The position numbers and the translations under genes were made by a program. The notes under the pieces were generated by a model, which was given only the letters and a program-made list of their open reading frames with translations, did not search any database and was not told the DNA's origin. This document shows positions 21,124 to 31,898 of a DNA stretch of 64,000 nucleotides, piece after piece; within the stretch, counting starts at the first letter, position 1, and every line of letters begins with the position of its first letter. Location of the stretch: positions 1 to 64,000 of the forward strand of contig SPPL01000009.1 of assembly GCA_004570955.1 (NCBI GenBank). Reading direction: 5' to 3'. This stretch comes from Jeotgalicoccus nanhaiensis. GTDB taxonomy: Bacteria > Bacillota > Bacilli > Staphylococcales > Salinicoccaceae.

Positions 21124-22575
21124 TTAGATTAAACGCTGAATGCGCTCGAGCACTGCTTCTTTGCCGATTAATGAAATCGAATCCGGCAATTCTGGTCCTT
21201 TTGTTTCACCTGTTACTGCCACGCGGATCGGCATAAATAATTTCTTGCCTTTAATGCCTGTCTCTTTTTGGACAGCCTTGATTTCAGCTTTAATTCCTTC
21301 AGGTGAAAAGTCCTGAAGTTCTGTGAAATGTTTGTGGAGCGCCGTCATGAGTTCAGGAATATGTTCCTGGTCAAGTACTTCCTGTGCTTCTTCATCAAAT
21401 TCCACATGATCTTTAAAGAATTGTTCCGACAGTTTTGTAATTTCCGCAGCGTAACTCATCTGCGGCTGATACAGCTGAACGAGCTTGCGCGCCCAATCGA
21501 GTTCCGCTTCGTCTGGATTTTCTGATACTCTGTCCGCTTCTTTCAGAAACGGCAGCGCCATTTCAAAAATTTCTTCAGAGTTTTTCTGTTTCATATACTG
21601 GTTGTTAATCCACATTAATTTCTGATTATCGAAAAATGCAGATGCTTTCGACAGTCTATTTTCATCGAAGTTCTCAATCAGTTCTTCTTTCGTAAAGATT
21701 TCCTCTTCACCTTCAGGCGACCAGCCGAGGAGCGCAATAAAGTTAAACATTGCATCCGGCAGATAGCCTAATTCTTCGTACTGTTCGATAAACTGAATAA
21801 TTGAAGCATCGCGTTTTGACAGTTTTTTCTTCTCCGCATTAACAATTAAAGCTGTGTGGCCGAATTCCGGCAGCGGCAAATCGAGCAGTTCGTAAACCAT
21901 CATTTGTTTCGGCGTGTTTGAAATATGGTCGTCTCCGCGGAGCACGTGGGTGATTTCCATTTCGTGGTCATCGATAACAACCGCAAAGTTGTAAGTCGGC
22001 ACTCCGTCTTTTTTAACGATTACCCAGTCGCCGAAACCGTTCGAGTCAAAAGATACATCACCTTTAACCATATCGTTAAACGTATAAGTTTTGTCTTTGG
22101 GCACGCGGATACGTATCGCAGGTTCTCTGCCTTCAGCTTTGAACTGCTCTTCCTGTTCTCTTGTTAAGTTCGCATGCTTACCGCCGTACATTGGTGTCTG
22201 GCCGTTTTTCAGCTGTTCTTCTCTTTCAGCTTCCAGTTCTTCTGAAGTCATGTAGCAGCGGTAGGCAAGGTTATTATCCAGCAGCTGCTGAATGTACGGC
22301 GCGTAAATATCTCCGCGCTCCGACTGGCGGTAAGGGCCGTAGTCTCCGCCGACATCCACACTTTCATCCCATTCAATACCGAGCCACTTCAAGTAGTTAA
22401 GCTGAGAGTCTTCACCTTCGGCCACGTGTCTTGATTTGTCAGTATCTTCTATACGGATAACAAAGTCTCCGCCGTGATGGCGTGCGAATAAATAATTAAA
22501 TAATGCTGCGCGCGCATTTCCTATGTGCAGGAATCCAGTCGGACTCGGTGCATATCTCACTCTTACTTTACTCAT
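21124..22575 (-). CDS. gltX: Glutamyl-tRNA synthetase
   Basis: Class I synthetase, 483 residues, charging tRNA-Glu and, in bacteria lacking GlnRS, also tRNA-Gln before transamidation. [20 protein letters not shown] holds the HIGH-type motif (residues about 8-20) and [10 protein letters not shown] is the KMSKS equivalent (about residue 252). Its start overlaps the ispF stop by one base. It is the last gene before the cysE T-box. Confidence 0.98.
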   Translation of the reverse strand: MSKVRVRYAPSPTGFLHIGNARAALFNYLFARHHGGDFVIRIEDTDKSRHVAEGEDSQLNYLKWLGIEWDESVDVGGDYGPYRQSERGDIYAPYIQQLLDNNLAYRCYMTSEELEAEREEQLKNGQTPMYGGKHANLTREQEEQFKAEGREPAIRIRVPKDKTYTFNDMVKGDVSFDSNGFGDWVIVKKDGVPTYNFAVVIDDHEMEITHVLRGDDHISNTPKQMMVYELLDLPLPEFGHTALIVNAEKKKLSKRDASIIQFIEQYEELGYLPDAMFNFIALLGWSPEGEEEIFTKEELIENFDENRLSKASAFFDNQKLMWINNQYMKQKNSEEIFEMALPFLKEADRVSENPDEAELDWARKLVQLYQPQMSYAAEITKLSEQFFKDHVEFDEEAQEVLDQEHIPELMTALHKHFTELQDFSPEGIKAEIKAVQKETGIKGKKLFMPIRVAVTGETKGPELPDSISLIGKEAVLERIQRLI

Positions 22576-23060
22576 TATTTTGCCTCCTGTTTGTTAAGTA
22601 AGACTACCGCTTCACTTGCGATGCCTTCTTCTCTGCCTGTAAATCCTAATTTTTCCGATGTTGTCGCTTTAATATTAACATTTGATATATCCGTCTTCAA
22701 AAGTGCAGCCACATTTCCGCGTATATCATCAATATATCCTCTTAATTTCGGCCTTTCAGCAATAACCACAGCATCGATATTGCCGATTTCATAACCCTTT
22801 TCGTACATCATGGCAACCACTTCACCGAGCAGGACACCAGAATCTGCATCTTTAAATTTTTCATCTGTGTCCGGGAAAAATTTCCCGATATCGCCAAGAG
22901 CAAGTGCACCCAGTATTGAATCTGTAATCGTATGCAGCAGCACATCCGCATCAGAGTGCCCTTTTAAACCAAAATCATGGGGGATTTCCATGCCGCCTAA
23001 AATCAGCGGACGGGATGCATCAAATGCATGCACATCATAACCGTGACCGATCCTCATCAT
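22575..23060 (-). CDS. ispF: 2-C-methyl-D-erythritol 2,4-cyclodiphosphate synthase
   Basis: IspF makes the cyclic diphosphate of the MEP isoprenoid pathway. 161 residues, typical. It begins [12 protein letters not shown] with the zinc ligands DVH, followed by [21 protein letters not shown] and the C-terminal [17 protein letters not shown]. It follows ispD after 4 bases, as in Bacillus. Staphylococcus sensu stricto uses mevalonate and lacks this gene, so it marks a different lineage. Confidence 0.97.
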   Translation of the reverse strand: MMRIGHGYDVHAFDASRPLILGGMEIPHDFGLKGHSDADVLLHTITDSILGALALGDIGKFFPDTDEKFKDADSGVLLGEVVAMMYEKGYEIGNIDAVVIAERPKLRGYIDDIRGNVAALLKTDISNVNIKATTSEKLGFTGREEGIASEAVVLLNKQEAK

Positions 23061-23064
23061 CTCA

Positions 23065-23736
23065 CTACTTTCCTTTAAGAATCATATGCGCAAGCTGCAA
23101 ATCTTCGCTTGTCGTTATTTTAATATTATCATAAGTCGATTCGACTAAATAGACTTCTTTACCCAGCGCTTCCACCATCATCGAGTCATCTGTCACTTCA
23201 AGCTTATTCTGTCTCGCATGCTCATACGCCTGTTTTAGAAGACTGCAGTCAAATGCCTGCGGAGTATGTACGGCAATCACTTCATCCCGCCTGAGCGTTT
23301 CTTTGACTTTACCGTCAACCACACGTTTCAGCGTGTCTTTTGTTTTCACACCGCAGATAGCCGCTCCGGTCTCTTTGACTTTTCTTTTCAGCCTTGAAAG
23401 CACATCATTCGTCAGAAACGGCCTCGCACCGTCGTGTACGAAGATGTAATCTGCATTCCGTACATTGACCAGCGCATTGTATATGCTGTCCTGCCGCTCC
23501 GCTCCACCCGCGTGAATACCTGAAACTTTATCAGAGTCAGAGAACAGTTCCTTCATAACAGCAGTTTCTTCTCTTCTTACTGCCAGGTGAATCGCCTCGC
23601 AGTCCGGGTCTTCTTCAAAATGTCTGACCGTATGTTTAATTACCGGCTCTCCGTTAATTTCAAGCAGTACTTTATTAAATCCGAGGCCCATACGGGTCCC
23701 GAGGCCCGCGGCCGGTATAATTACTGTATATTTCAT
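23065..23736 (-). CDS. ispD: 2-C-methyl-D-erythritol 4-phosphate cytidylyltransferase
   Basis: IspD attaches CMP to methylerythritol phosphate in the MEP pathway. 223 residues. The nucleotide-binding start [19 protein letters not shown] has the glycine-rich loop and Lys. The FVHDGARPF motif and [11 protein letters not shown] are characteristic. S. aureus TarI and related ribitol-phosphate cytidylyltransferases share this fold, but the ispF neighbour makes IspD much more likely. Its start overlaps the upstream PIN/TRAM gene by 4 bases. Confidence 0.93.
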   Translation of the reverse strand: MKYTVIIPAAGLGTRMGLGFNKVLLEINGEPVIKHTVRHFEEDPDCEAIHLAVRREETAVMKELFSDSDKVSGIHAGGAERQDSIYNALVNVRNADYIFVHDGARPFLTNDVLSRLKRKVKETGAAICGVKTKDTLKRVVDGKVKETLRRDEVIAVHTPQAFDCSLLKQAYEHARQNKLEVTDDSMMVEALGKEVYLVESTYDNIKITTSEDLQLAHMILKGK

Positions 23737-24791
23737 TTATTTTTCTCCAGTTTCGCAAAAACGATTCGTCCCGAATTCGTCTGCAGCACACTCGTCACGA
23801 TGACGGATACCATTTGATTAATTAAATTCTCTCCATGTTCCACAACGACCATCGTACCGTCTTCAAGATATCCGACACCCTGATTTTCTTCTTTTCCGGT
23901 TTTAGATACAAACAGTTCGAAAACATCACCCTGCACAACGACAGTTTTAATTGCGCCGCTCAGTTCATTGACATTAAGAACAGGGATGTCGTGCAGCTGG
24001 CATATTTTATTTAAGTTGTAATCCGTCGTTAAAATTGCACCTTTTTCTTTTTTCGCAATATCAATCAGCTGCTGATCGACATCGAGTTTATCATAAGACA
24101 CCGGCTCAATGCGGACATTCCGGCTCTTCTCCTGCAGGGCATTAAGCATATCCAGTCCCCGCTGGCCTTTTTCCCGCTTAACAGGATCTGTCGCGTCCGC
24201 AATCAGCTGCAGCTCATCCAGCACAAATTGCGGGATGATAATCTCGCCTTCCAGAAAACCCGTTTCCACAACATCAATAATCCGTCCGTCTATAATGACA
24301 CTTGTGTCGATAAACTTCTTCAGCGCTGCATGATTGCCTTCAGCTTTTGACTTGCCCGAAGATTTCGGAAAGAAGTCCAGCACTTCGCTGAATTTTCGGA
24401 GCCCGATCATAAATCCTAAATATCCGAGTACTACTGCAAAAATAATCGGTACGATTTCACCTATCAATGGAATATCCAGTGTATTGATTAAAAGAGAGAT
24501 TAAGACAGCGATTACGAGTCCCAGCATCATTCCAAGCGTGGCAAAAACGATTTCAACCAGACTTCTTGAGAGCAGATAGCCTTCACTTTTTTTCAAAAAT
24601 TTTTGTGCGTGCGACAGCGTCCAGCCAAATAATAAGAAAAATAACAAAACACCGAGCGTGCCGCTGATCAGTATGTTATTAAATATCCTCGGCATTTCGA
24701 ACGGCAGAAGCATCTGCAGTTCCGGAAACAGCCATACACCTAATGAAATACCGATCAGTATATAAACAACATACAGTAAGTATTTGAGCAT
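23733..24791 (-). CDS. Membrane-anchored PIN/TRAM domain protein (YacL family)
   Basis: 352 residues: four predicted N-terminal membrane helices (about residues 3-25, 38-58, 77-100, 113-135), then a PIN nuclease-like domain starting FIDTSVIIDGRIIDV (about 162) with further acidic positions. A C-terminal TRAM RNA-binding domain follows (VVVEHGENLINQMVSVIVTSVLQTN). This is Bacillus YacL, always next to radA. The biological role is unknown; a membrane-bound RNase is the family inference. Bacillus has disA between radA and yacL; here they are 14 bases apart with nothing between. Confidence 0.9.
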   Translation of the reverse strand: MLKYLLYVVYILIGISLGVWLFPELQMLLPFEMPRIFNNILISGTLGVLLFFLLFGWTLSHAQKFLKKSEGYLLSRSLVEIVFATLGMMLGLVIAVLISLLINTLDIPLIGEIVPIIFAVVLGYLGFMIGLRKFSEVLDFFPKSSGKSKAEGNHAALKKFIDTSVIIDGRIIDVVETGFLEGEIIIPQFVLDELQLIADATDPVKREKGQRGLDMLNALQEKSRNVRIEPVSYDKLDVDQQLIDIAKKEKGAILTTDYNLNKICQLHDIPVLNVNELSGAIKTVVVQGDVFELFVSKTGKEENQGVGYLEDGTMVVVEHGENLINQMVSVIVTSVLQTNSGRIVFAKLEKNK

Positions 24792-24805
24792 ATTATCCCT
24801 CCTTT

Positions 24806-26185
24806 TTAATCTTTGTGCTGTGCATGTTTAATTGCCTGTTTTAATGTTTTAACTCCGATTGCTTCAATTCCTTCGGGGACATTCACCCCGCTTAAATTAG
24901 ATGCGGGTACAATCGCGCGTTTGAAGCCGAGCTTGGCTGCTTCCTGCAGGCGCTGTTCTATCTTGGTAACCCGTCTTATTTCGCCGGTTAGTCCCACTTC
25001 CCCGATGAAACAGTCGTCCCCGCGCACCGCTATATTCTGGAAGCTCGATGCGATACTGATAATAACGCTTAAATCTACTGCAGGCTCATCGAGTTTCACT
25101 CCGCCCGCTACTTTAATATAAGCGTCATGCTGCTGCATCAGCAGCCCTTCCGATTTTTCAAGCACTGCCATTAAGAGCGACAGCCGGTTTGTATCTACAC
25201 CGGTCGCCATGCGTCTCGGATTATGGAAGTGTGTCGGCGTGACCAGAGACTGCACTTCAACAAGCATTGCCCGCGTCCCTTCCATCGTTGCAACGATTGC
25301 CGACCCCGGAGCATTTTTGGAACGTTCTTCCAGAAAGATTTCCGATGGATTCAGCACTTCTTCCAGACCTTTTGCTTTCATTTCGAATATACCCATTTCG
25401 TTCGTCGAACCGAAACGGTTTTTAACAGCGCGCAGTATACGGTATGTGTGGTGCTGATCTCCTTCGAAATAAAGCACAGTATCTACCATGTGCTCAAGCA
25501 GTCTCGGCCCGGCAATCTGACCGTCTTTTGTTACATGTCCGACGATAAAGGTCGCAATGTTATTGCCTTTTGCAATGTTCATAATCGACTGCGTGCTTTC
25601 TCTTACCTGGGCAACACTGCCCGGTGCACTCGTTACATCCGGATGGAACACGGTCTGAATCGAGTCTATAATTAGAAAGTCGGGTTTTAACCTTTTAATT
25701 TCTTCATGAATATATAATAAGTTCGTTTCGCAAAAAACGGTCAAATCCGATGATGTCTCCGTAATACGGTCTGCCCGCATTTTAATCTGTTCAAGTGATT
25801 CCTCTCCGGAAACATAAAGCACATTATGATTTTCAGCTAAAATCAATGCCGTCTGCAGTAAAATTGTCGATTTCCCTATCCCGGGGTCACCGCCGATTAA
25901 AATGAGGGAGCCGTTTACGATACCGCCGCCGAGCACACGGTCGAATTCTCCGGAGCGCGTTGTCGTCCGCGGTGTATCCTGTTTTTTTATCGTTGTTAAT
26001 TTAGTCGCGCGGGAACGGTCTTCAGAGGGTGTCTTCCCCAGAGTGCCGCGGCCCGGCGCAGATTCTTTATGCACTATTTTTTCTTCAAGCTGGTTCCATG
26101 CTCCGCAGTTCGGGCATTTACCCATCCACTTCGGCGTCTCATAGCCGCAGGCCATACATTCAAATGATACTTTTGCTTTTGCCAT
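24806..26185 (-). CDS. radA: DNA repair protein RadA
   Basis: RadA is a RecA-like branch-migration helicase in recombination. 459 residues. The N-terminal zinc finger is [19 protein letters not shown] (about 10-28). Walker [11 protein letters not shown] is near 97-106, followed by the KNRFG motif (about 255) and a C-terminal Lon-protease-like domain. It heads the radA-yacL-ispD-ispF-gltX run. Next to it on the other side is a plus-strand gene in place of its usual clpC neighbour. Confidence 0.98.
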   Translation of the reverse strand: MAKAKVSFECMACGYETPKWMGKCPNCGAWNQLEEKIVHKESAPGRGTLGKTPSEDRSRATKLTTIKKQDTPRTTTRSGEFDRVLGGGIVNGSLILIGGDPGIGKSTILLQTALILAENHNVLYVSGEESLEQIKMRADRITETSSDLTVFCETNLLYIHEEIKRLKPDFLIIDSIQTVFHPDVTSAPGSVAQVRESTQSIMNIAKGNNIATFIVGHVTKDGQIAGPRLLEHMVDTVLYFEGDQHHTYRILRAVKNRFGSTNEMGIFEMKAKGLEEVLNPSEIFLEERSKNAPGSAIVATMEGTRAMLVEVQSLVTPTHFHNPRRMATGVDTNRLSLLMAVLEKSEGLLMQQHDAYIKVAGGVKLDEPAVDLSVIISIASSFQNIAVRGDDCFIGEVGLTGEIRRVTKIEQRLQEAAKLGFKRAIVPASNLSGVNVPEGIEAIGVKTLKQAIKHAQHKD

Positions 26186-26335
26186 TCGTGTATATTCTCC
26201 CCCAATTATATTTACGTATTACTATTGTATTATTTATTTCAGCTTATTTAAAGACAGAAGCCTGTGAGATTAATGATATTGCAGAATATTGTTCGTTCCT
26301 TCACAAAATGTTTTCAGACTATTCCATCAGTACAG

Positions 26336-26364
26336 TTGCAAAACACTTTCAGCTTCTTTAAGAT
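26336..26364 (+). promoter_or_regulatory. predicted promoter of the trpE-type gene
   Basis: TTGCAA (26336-26341), 17-bp spacer, TAAGAT (26359-26364), about 34 bases before the ATG. The leader is short, leaving no room for a T-box or TRAP-type attenuator. Confidence 0.5.
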
Positions 26365-26397
26365 ATGTTCATATTCTTAAAAAGAAAAGGAGATTCT

Positions 26398-27876
26398 ATG
26401 CAGTCATTTAATGATTTTTCCAAAAGCGCCGGGTCGTACAAGACTTTGCCGCTGATTGAAAGTTTTTACACCGACGTACTCACACCGATTCATATGTTCA
26501 ATGCCTTAAAAGACGACGCGCTGTATATTTTAGAAAGTCAGGACCCTGAATCAGAATGGTCGAATTATTCATTTATCGGCCTGGATCCTTTTATCGATAT
26601 AAGTGAAGCGGAGAACGGTTTTCTTATGACCGACCTCGACACAGATAAAATGTTTACCTTCACTACTTTGCAGGAAGCACTTGATTATGCCGGAAATTAT
26701 GTCGATGCATATACTGACAGCATTGACCTGCCGTTTAAAGGTGGCGCTGTCGGCTACATCAATTACGAGGCCGTGCAGGATCTCGCCGGCATCGAGCCGC
26801 GGAGTGTCGGCCGGCACGGTAATTATCAATTCGTTTTCACACGGACGCTGATTGCCTACGATCACCGCAAACAGCAGACTTCCATCATTTCATTTGAAAA
26901 TCCCGAACGCTTTGAAAGTGTTAAAGATACATATAATACTTTGAAAACACGTATCCATTCATTAAAAAAACAGCTGCAAAATAATATTCAGCTCGAGGAT
27001 TTAATGCTCTCAAGAAGACAGGCGGAAAATCCGCAACTGACTTTTACAAGCAATTATCAGGAAGCTGATTTCAAAAGCGATGTCGATGTGATAAAAAATT
27101 ATATCTGCCGCGGCGAAATAGATCAGGCCGTACTTTCCCAGCGCTTTGATACAGTGACGCAATGTTCGGGATTTGAGCTGTACCGGATTTTAAGAAACAT
27201 CAATCCGTCGCCCTACATGTTTTATTTAAATTTCTCTAACGCAGAGCTGATCGGCAGTTCTCCCGAACGCCAGCTGCAGGTTAAAGACAAGATACTTGAA
27301 ATTCATCCGATTGCCGGCACGAGAAGACGCGGTGCGACGCCGCAGGAAGACGAAGCAATCGCACAGGAACTGCTCTCTGATGAAAAAGAAATTGCCGAAC
27401 ATAAAATGCTCGTCGAATTAGCTTTGGATGAGTTTCGTAAAGTGTCAGTGAAGGACAGCGTTGAAGTCAGCCGCTATATGACAATCGGCCGCTTCTCCGA
27501 AGTGATGCATATTATCAGCGTTGTTAATGGAACCCTCCGAAACGATGTCTCACCGATTGAAGCTTTCTTCAATTCATTTCCGGCAGGCACGCTGACCGGT
27601 GCGCCGAAAACACGCGCCATGGAAATCATCCGCGAGCTCGAACCCGACAGCCGGGGTTTGTACGGCGGATGTATTCTGTATTACGGTTTCGACGGCAATA
27701 TGGATTCATGCATTACGATACGGACAATGATTTTGGAAGACAATATAGTCAGCGTCCAGGCCGGCGCCGGTGTTGTTGCCGATTCCACTCCGGAAGGCGA
27801 ATACCAGGAAACCGTCAACAAGGCGAGTGCGCTGTTCAACGCGATTAATCTTGCAGAAGAAGTTTTCCATTCTTAA
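26398..27876 (+). CDS. trpE: Anthranilate synthase component I-type chorismate enzyme
   Basis: 492 residues starting MQSFNDFSKS (ATG at 26398, AAAAGGAG 5 nt upstream; the frame is open 11 codons further). Chorismate-binding family. The N-terminal LES and YSFIG segments (about 45-60) resemble the tryptophan feedback site of TrpE. PIAGTRRRG at about 304-312 has Ala where aminodeoxychorismate synthase PabB has Lys, which favours anthranilate synthase. Catalytic FPAGTLTGAPK and the GGCILYYGF region follow. It is the only plus-strand gene here, inserted between clpC and radA. No trpG, pabA or other trp gene lies nearby. PabB or another chorismate enzyme is the alternative. Confidence 0.82.
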   Translation: MQSFNDFSKSAGSYKTLPLIESFYTDVLTPIHMFNALKDDALYILESQDPESEWSNYSFIGLDPFIDISEAENGFLMTDLDTDKMFTFTTLQEALDYAGNYVDAYTDSIDLPFKGGAVGYINYEAVQDLAGIEPRSVGRHGNYQFVFTRTLIAYDHRKQQTSIISFENPERFESVKDTYNTLKTRIHSLKKQLQNNIQLEDLMLSRRQAENPQLTFTSNYQEADFKSDVDVIKNYICRGEIDQAVLSQRFDTVTQCSGFELYRILRNINPSPYMFYLNFSNAELIGSSPERQLQVKDKILEIHPIAGTRRRGATPQEDEAIAQELLSDEKEIAEHKMLVELALDEFRKVSVKDSVEVSRYMTIGRFSEVMHIISVVNGTLRNDVSPIEAFFNSFPAGTLTGAPKTRAMEIIRELEPDSRGLYGGCILYYGFDGNMDSCITIRTMILEDNIVSVQAGAGVVADSTPEGEYQETVNKASALFNAINLAEEVFHS

Positions 27877-27888
27877 TTTATGTAAGTA

Positions 27889-27930
27889 AAACCCCAATCC
27901 TCAATTTCTTGAGCGATTGGGGTTTCTTTT
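27889..27930. terminator. bidirectional terminator between trpE and clpC
   Basis: Stem AAACCCCAATC/GATTGGGGTTT (27889-27899 and 27915-27925), extended by inner CTCAA/TTGAG, with CTTTT after it on the plus strand. It is T-rich in the other direction too. The clpC stop codon (27929-27931) overlaps its T-run, so both convergent genes end on the same structure. Confidence 0.88.
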
Positions 27931-30376
27931 ATGGTTGTTCGACTGTATCAGCCGCTCTGTCTTTAGTCTCTACGGTAAATTCATCATTTTTATAATCTAC
28001 TGTAACCAGTTTGTTTTCAAAGCTTTCACCGCTAAGCAGCGATTCACTGAGCGTATCCTCAATATTCTTCTGAATACTTCTCGCAAGCGGGCGCGCTCCG
28101 TATTCCGGATCGTAGCCTTCTTCTGCGATGCGTTCAGTCGCTTTTTCTGTCACTTCAATGTGAATGTTCTGATCGGACAGACGTTCGCGCAGCTGGTCAA
28201 TCATCAGACTGACAATTTCTTTAAGATGCTCTTTCTCCAGTTTATGGAACACGATGATGTCGTCTACCCTATTAATAAATTCAGGTCTGAAAGTATTCTT
28301 AAGCTCTTTCATCATTGTGCTGCGTACATTTTCGTAACTTTCTGCAGCCGCTCCGCCGAAACCGACGAATCTCTGATCCTGAAGTTCACGTGCACCCACG
28401 TTTGATGTCATTACGATAATCGTGTTGCGGAAGTCGACTGTTCGGCCGTTGGAATCTGTCAGGCGGCCGTCATCCAGTACCTGAAGCAGCATATTGAAAA
28501 CGTCAGGGTGCGCTTTTTCTATCTCGTCAAACAGTACAAGAGAGTATGGCTTTCTTCTCACTTTCTCCGTCAGCTGACCGCCGTCATCATAGCCGACATA
28601 ACCCGGAGGTGAACCGACGAGCCGTGACACCGAGTGTTTCTCCATATACTCACTCATGTCTACCCGGATCATTGCATCTTCCTCGCCGAACATCGTTTCG
28701 CTGAGCGCTCGGGCAAGTTCTGTCTTCCCGACACCTGTCGGTCCGAGGAAGATAAAGCTGCCGATAGGACGTTTAGGATTTTTAAGTCCTGCCCGCGCCC
28801 GTCTGACTGCTTTTGAAATAGATGTGACTGCATCGTTCTGACCGATGACACGTTCGTGTAAAATCGATTCAAGATTTAACAGTCTGTCCGATTCATCTTC
28901 TGCTATTTTAGCAAGCGGAATACCTGTAATACCTGCAACGACAAGTTCAATATCCGCCGGTGTTACCGACTGAGACGAGTCACCCTGCTCTTTTTTCCAG
29001 TTTTCCTCGCATTCTTTCACCTGGCGTTCGATTTTCGTCTGCTGATCGCGGTAATTCGCCGCCGCTTCAAATTCCTGGCTCTGCACTGCCGCATCTTTTT
29101 CTTTTTTCACAGTTTCAAGCTCTGTTTCGAGATCCTTTAAGTCGGGCGGCGCCGCATAGCTTCTTAATCTGACTTTGGAAGAAGCTTCATCGATTAAATC
29201 GATGGCTTTATCCGGCAGGAAGCGGTCCTGAATGTAACGGTCACTCATGCGTACTGCCGCTTCAAGCGCTTCATCTGTAATTGTCAGACGGTGGTGCGCT
29301 TCATATCGGTCGCGCAATCCTTTCAGAATAAGCACTGCATCGTCAGCATTCGGTTCATCAACCATTACAGGCTGGAAACGGCGTTCGAGCGCTGCATCTT
29401 TTTCAATGTGCTTGCGGAACTCATCGAGAGTTGTCGCACCGATACACTGCAGTTCACCGCGGGCCAGTGCTGGTTTCAGAATGTTTGAGGCGTCAATCGC
29501 ACCTTCTGCACCGCCGGCGCCGATCAGTGTGTGCAACTCATCAATAAAGAGCACGACGTTACCCGCTTTATGAATTTCATCCATTACTTTTTTCATACGT
29601 TCTTCAAATTCACCGCGGTATTTAGTTCCCGCAACAACTGTACCCATATCAAGTGACATCACTCGTTTGCCTTTTAAGTTCTCAGGGATTTCATTGTTGA
29701 TAATAGCCTGAGCCAGTCCTTCTGCAATCGCAGTTTTACCTACGCCGGGCTCACCGATTAAGACCGGGTTGTTTTTCGTTCTGCGGCTCAGTATTTCCAC
29801 TACACGCGTAATTTCGTCCGCACGGCCGATAACCGGGTCGAGACGCTCTTCTCTCGCAATCTGCGTTAAATCACGGGCCAGCGAATCGAGCGTCGGCGTG
29901 TTCGTATCTTTTTCGACGCTGCTGTGCGACTGGAATGATTCGGGATTGCCGAGCATTTTAATAACAGCTGCCCGCGCTTTTGTAATGTTTAAATCCAGAT
30001 TTGCCAGTACGCGTGCTGCAACACCCTCGCTTTCACGAATTAAACCGAGCAGCAGGTGTTCTGTACCGACAAAATTATGATGCAGTTTGCGGGCTTCATC
30101 CATAGACAGCTCGATAACCTTTTTAGCACGCGGTGTATAGTGTATCGAAGACGCTTTTTCTGTCCCCGTATTAATCAAATTATGAACTTCTTCATTAACC
30201 CGCTGTTCATCAATATTAAATGAGGCAAGAACTTTCGCTGCGATGCCTTCCCGTTCTTTGACCAGGCCGAGCAGCAGATGCTCCGTACCGATATTAGAAT
30301 TTTTTAAGGTGATTGCTTCTTCCTGTGCATACGCCAGTACTTTCTGGGCACGCTCTGTTAGTTTACCAAACAGCAT
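27929..30376 (-). CDS. clpC: ATP-dependent Clp protease ATP-binding subunit ClpC
   Basis: Hsp100 unfoldase feeding ClpP, and recogniser of arginine-phosphorylated proteins marked by McsB. 815 residues. Two N-terminal Clp repeats each contain GTEHLLLGL. First AAA module: Walker A GEPGVGKT, about 205. A UVR-containing middle region is near 420-460. Second AAA module: GPTGVGKT, about 545. A C-terminal D2-small domain follows. Last gene of ctsR-mcsA-mcsB-clpC. GGAGG precedes the ATG. Confidence 0.98.
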   Translation of the reverse strand: MLFGKLTERAQKVLAYAQEEAITLKNSNIGTEHLLLGLVKEREGIAAKVLASFNIDEQRVNEEVHNLINTGTEKASSIHYTPRAKKVIELSMDEARKLHHNFVGTEHLLLGLIRESEGVAARVLANLDLNITKARAAVIKMLGNPESFQSHSSVEKDTNTPTLDSLARDLTQIAREERLDPVIGRADEITRVVEILSRRTKNNPVLIGEPGVGKTAIAEGLAQAIINNEIPENLKGKRVMSLDMGTVVAGTKYRGEFEERMKKVMDEIHKAGNVVLFIDELHTLIGAGGAEGAIDASNILKPALARGELQCIGATTLDEFRKHIEKDAALERRFQPVMVDEPNADDAVLILKGLRDRYEAHHRLTITDEALEAAVRMSDRYIQDRFLPDKAIDLIDEASSKVRLRSYAAPPDLKDLETELETVKKEKDAAVQSQEFEAAANYRDQQTKIERQVKECEENWKKEQGDSSQSVTPADIELVVAGITGIPLAKIAEDESDRLLNLESILHERVIGQNDAVTSISKAVRRARAGLKNPKRPIGSFIFLGPTGVGKTELARALSETMFGEEDAMIRVDMSEYMEKHSVSRLVGSPPGYVGYDDGGQLTEKVRRKPYSLVLFDEIEKAHPDVFNMLLQVLDDGRLTDSNGRTVDFRNTIIVMTSNVGARELQDQRFVGFGGAAAESYENVRSTMMKELKNTFRPEFINRVDDIIVFHKLEKEHLKEIVSLMIDQLRERLSDQNIHIEVTEKATERIAEEGYDPEYGARPLARSIQKNIEDTLSESLLSGESFENKLVTVDYKNDEFTVETKDRAADTVEQP

Positions 30377-30378
30377 GT

Positions 30379-31389
30379 TTATTTCCCTCCTAGTAATTCA
30401 CGCATTAAGGCTGCCCGCGCACTTTCCGCGGCAATACCAGGTGAATCGTATTCTTCTGTATTTACACGTTCTTTCACAAAGGCCGGCTGTATAAGCTGAA
30501 ACCATTCTTGAAAATTAAAATTTTCAAGTTCAATATACGATAGATCAAGACCGAGTTTCACATTGCTTAAATGCATCGACGCTTCTTTTAAAGACAGCTT
30601 GTAAGCATGCTGCAGAATGCCGAGTGAACGGTTAACTGCATCCAGTGTATCAAGTGTCATTAAATGCTGTCTTGCCATACGTTCTTCTTCGATTAAGCGA
30701 TTCTTCAGCTCACTCAAATTATTAATAATGACTCTTTCTTCGAAGCCGAGTGTTACCTGATTAGAAAGCTGGTAGACGGAACCCAGCGGTTCTGAGCCTT
30801 CCCCGTATATACCACGCAGGGTAAATCCGAAACGTGTCAGGTTATTATGAAAACGCTGAATTTTATTCGTCGCCGCGAGCGCCGGCAGATGCAGCATAAC
30901 AGACGCTCTCATGCCGGTACCGATATTGGTCGGACACGCTGTTAAATAACCGTACTGTTCATCAAATGCATATTCTATCTTTTCTTCCAATGTATCATCA
31001 ACTGCTCCCGCTTTATCATAAAGCGCCTCGAGAGTAGTATTTGTACCCAGCGCCTGTATGCGGATGTGATCTTCCTCGCCGAGCATAATCGAAATATCTT
31101 CATCACCGTTAATAAATACACGAGTACCGCGTTTCGCAAAATTGGGGCTGATTAAATGTTTTTCAACAAGCAGCGCTCTGTCTTGCACAGACAAACCGTC
31201 GAGAGAGGCCAGGCTGTAACCGGGCAACATTTTTGACACCAGTCCTCCGAGTGCTTCGAGATCTTCATCATCTTCCAGCATATGGGTGAACGGTACGCCT
31301 TTAATATTGCGGGCGAGACGGATTCTGGATGACATTTCTATTTCTGTATTTACCGCATCACGAATCCACGTACTTGTATGTCTATTCAT
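30379..31389 (-). CDS. mcsB: Protein-arginine kinase McsB
   Basis: Phosphagen-kinase-fold enzyme that phosphorylates arginines and so tags proteins for ClpCP. I take the ATG at 31389 ([13 protein letters not shown], 336 residues) because a GGTGGGG element lies before it. An ATG four codons upstream is almost fused to its own AAGG. Conserved pieces: [18 protein letters not shown], and [20 protein letters not shown] with the active-site Cys. It overlaps the mcsA end by 8 bases. Confidence 0.95.
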   Translation of the reverse strand: MNRHTSTWIRDAVNTEIEMSSRIRLARNIKGVPFTHMLEDDEDLEALGGLVSKMLPGYSLASLDGLSVQDRALLVEKHLISPNFAKRGTRVFINGDEDISIMLGEEDHIRIQALGTNTTLEALYDKAGAVDDTLEEKIEYAFDEQYGYLTACPTNIGTGMRASVMLHLPALAATNKIQRFHNNLTRFGFTLRGIYGEGSEPLGSVYQLSNQVTLGFEERVIINNLSELKNRLIEEERMARQHLMTLDTLDAVNRSLGILQHAYKLSLKEASMHLSNVKLGLDLSYIELENFNFQEWFQLIQPAFVKERVNTEEYDSPGIAAESARAALMRELLGGK

Positions 31390-31894
31390 GCGCCCCACCA
31401 TCCTTCAGTTCCTGTATCTGATCGCGGATGACCGCTGCTTCTTCAAAAGCCTGTGTTTTCACTTTTTCCTGCAGTGTTCTTTCAAGCGTTTCGATATCGC
31501 GTTTCAACTTTAAAGTATCGTGCGCCTGCGACGGTATTTTCCCGATATGACGCTGCTGGTTGAGCTGTACACGTGTAACGATTTCCGGCACATGGCGTTC
31601 GAAATACTCGTAGCAGTGGCTGCATCCGAATAAACCGTTCTTCACAATACTTTGCAGCGTCGCACCGCAGGTCGGACAGGCATGCTCTTCTGTGTCTGTC
31701 TGATCACGCTTTGAATTACCGGCAAGCATTTTTAACAGCGTTTGAATATCAAACGGATTATCCGTCTGGTTATAATTTATATCCATCGATTGATTGGCGC
31801 ATTGTTCACACAAATACTGCTCCTGGTGAGTGAGCCCCGAACCTTTCGAAATATGAATTGCCGCTTCACGCTCGTTGCATATTTCACATTTCAT
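31382..31894 (-). CDS. mcsA: McsA, activator of the McsB arginine kinase
   Basis: Zinc-finger adaptor that activates McsB and, with it, controls CtsR. I take the ATG at 31894 (MKCEICNEREAAIHI, 170 residues), preceded by AAGGAG 7 nt away; the frame opens six codons earlier. Two zinc-binding modules (CEIC/CEQC and CPTC/CSHC) are followed by a C-terminal UVR-type helical pair with AAVIRDQIQELK. The ribosome-site stretch is the same as the one before ctsR. Confidence 0.94.
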   Translation of the reverse strand: MKCEICNEREAAIHISKGSGLTHQEQYLCEQCANQSMDINYNQTDNPFDIQTLLKMLAGNSKRDQTDTEEHACPTCGATLQSIVKNGLFGCSHCYEYFERHVPEIVTRVQLNQQRHIGKIPSQAHDTLKLKRDIETLERTLQEKVKTQAFEEAAVIRDQIQELKDGGAHE

Positions 31895-31898
31895 ATCA

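Noticed and set aside
25223-25675. Plus-strand open frame of 150 codons opposite radA
   Set aside because: Antisense to conserved RadA motifs; composition is that of a shadow frame.
27917-28405. Plus-strand open frame of 162 codons after trpE
   Set aside because: Starts inside the trpE/clpC terminator and runs antisense to clpC.
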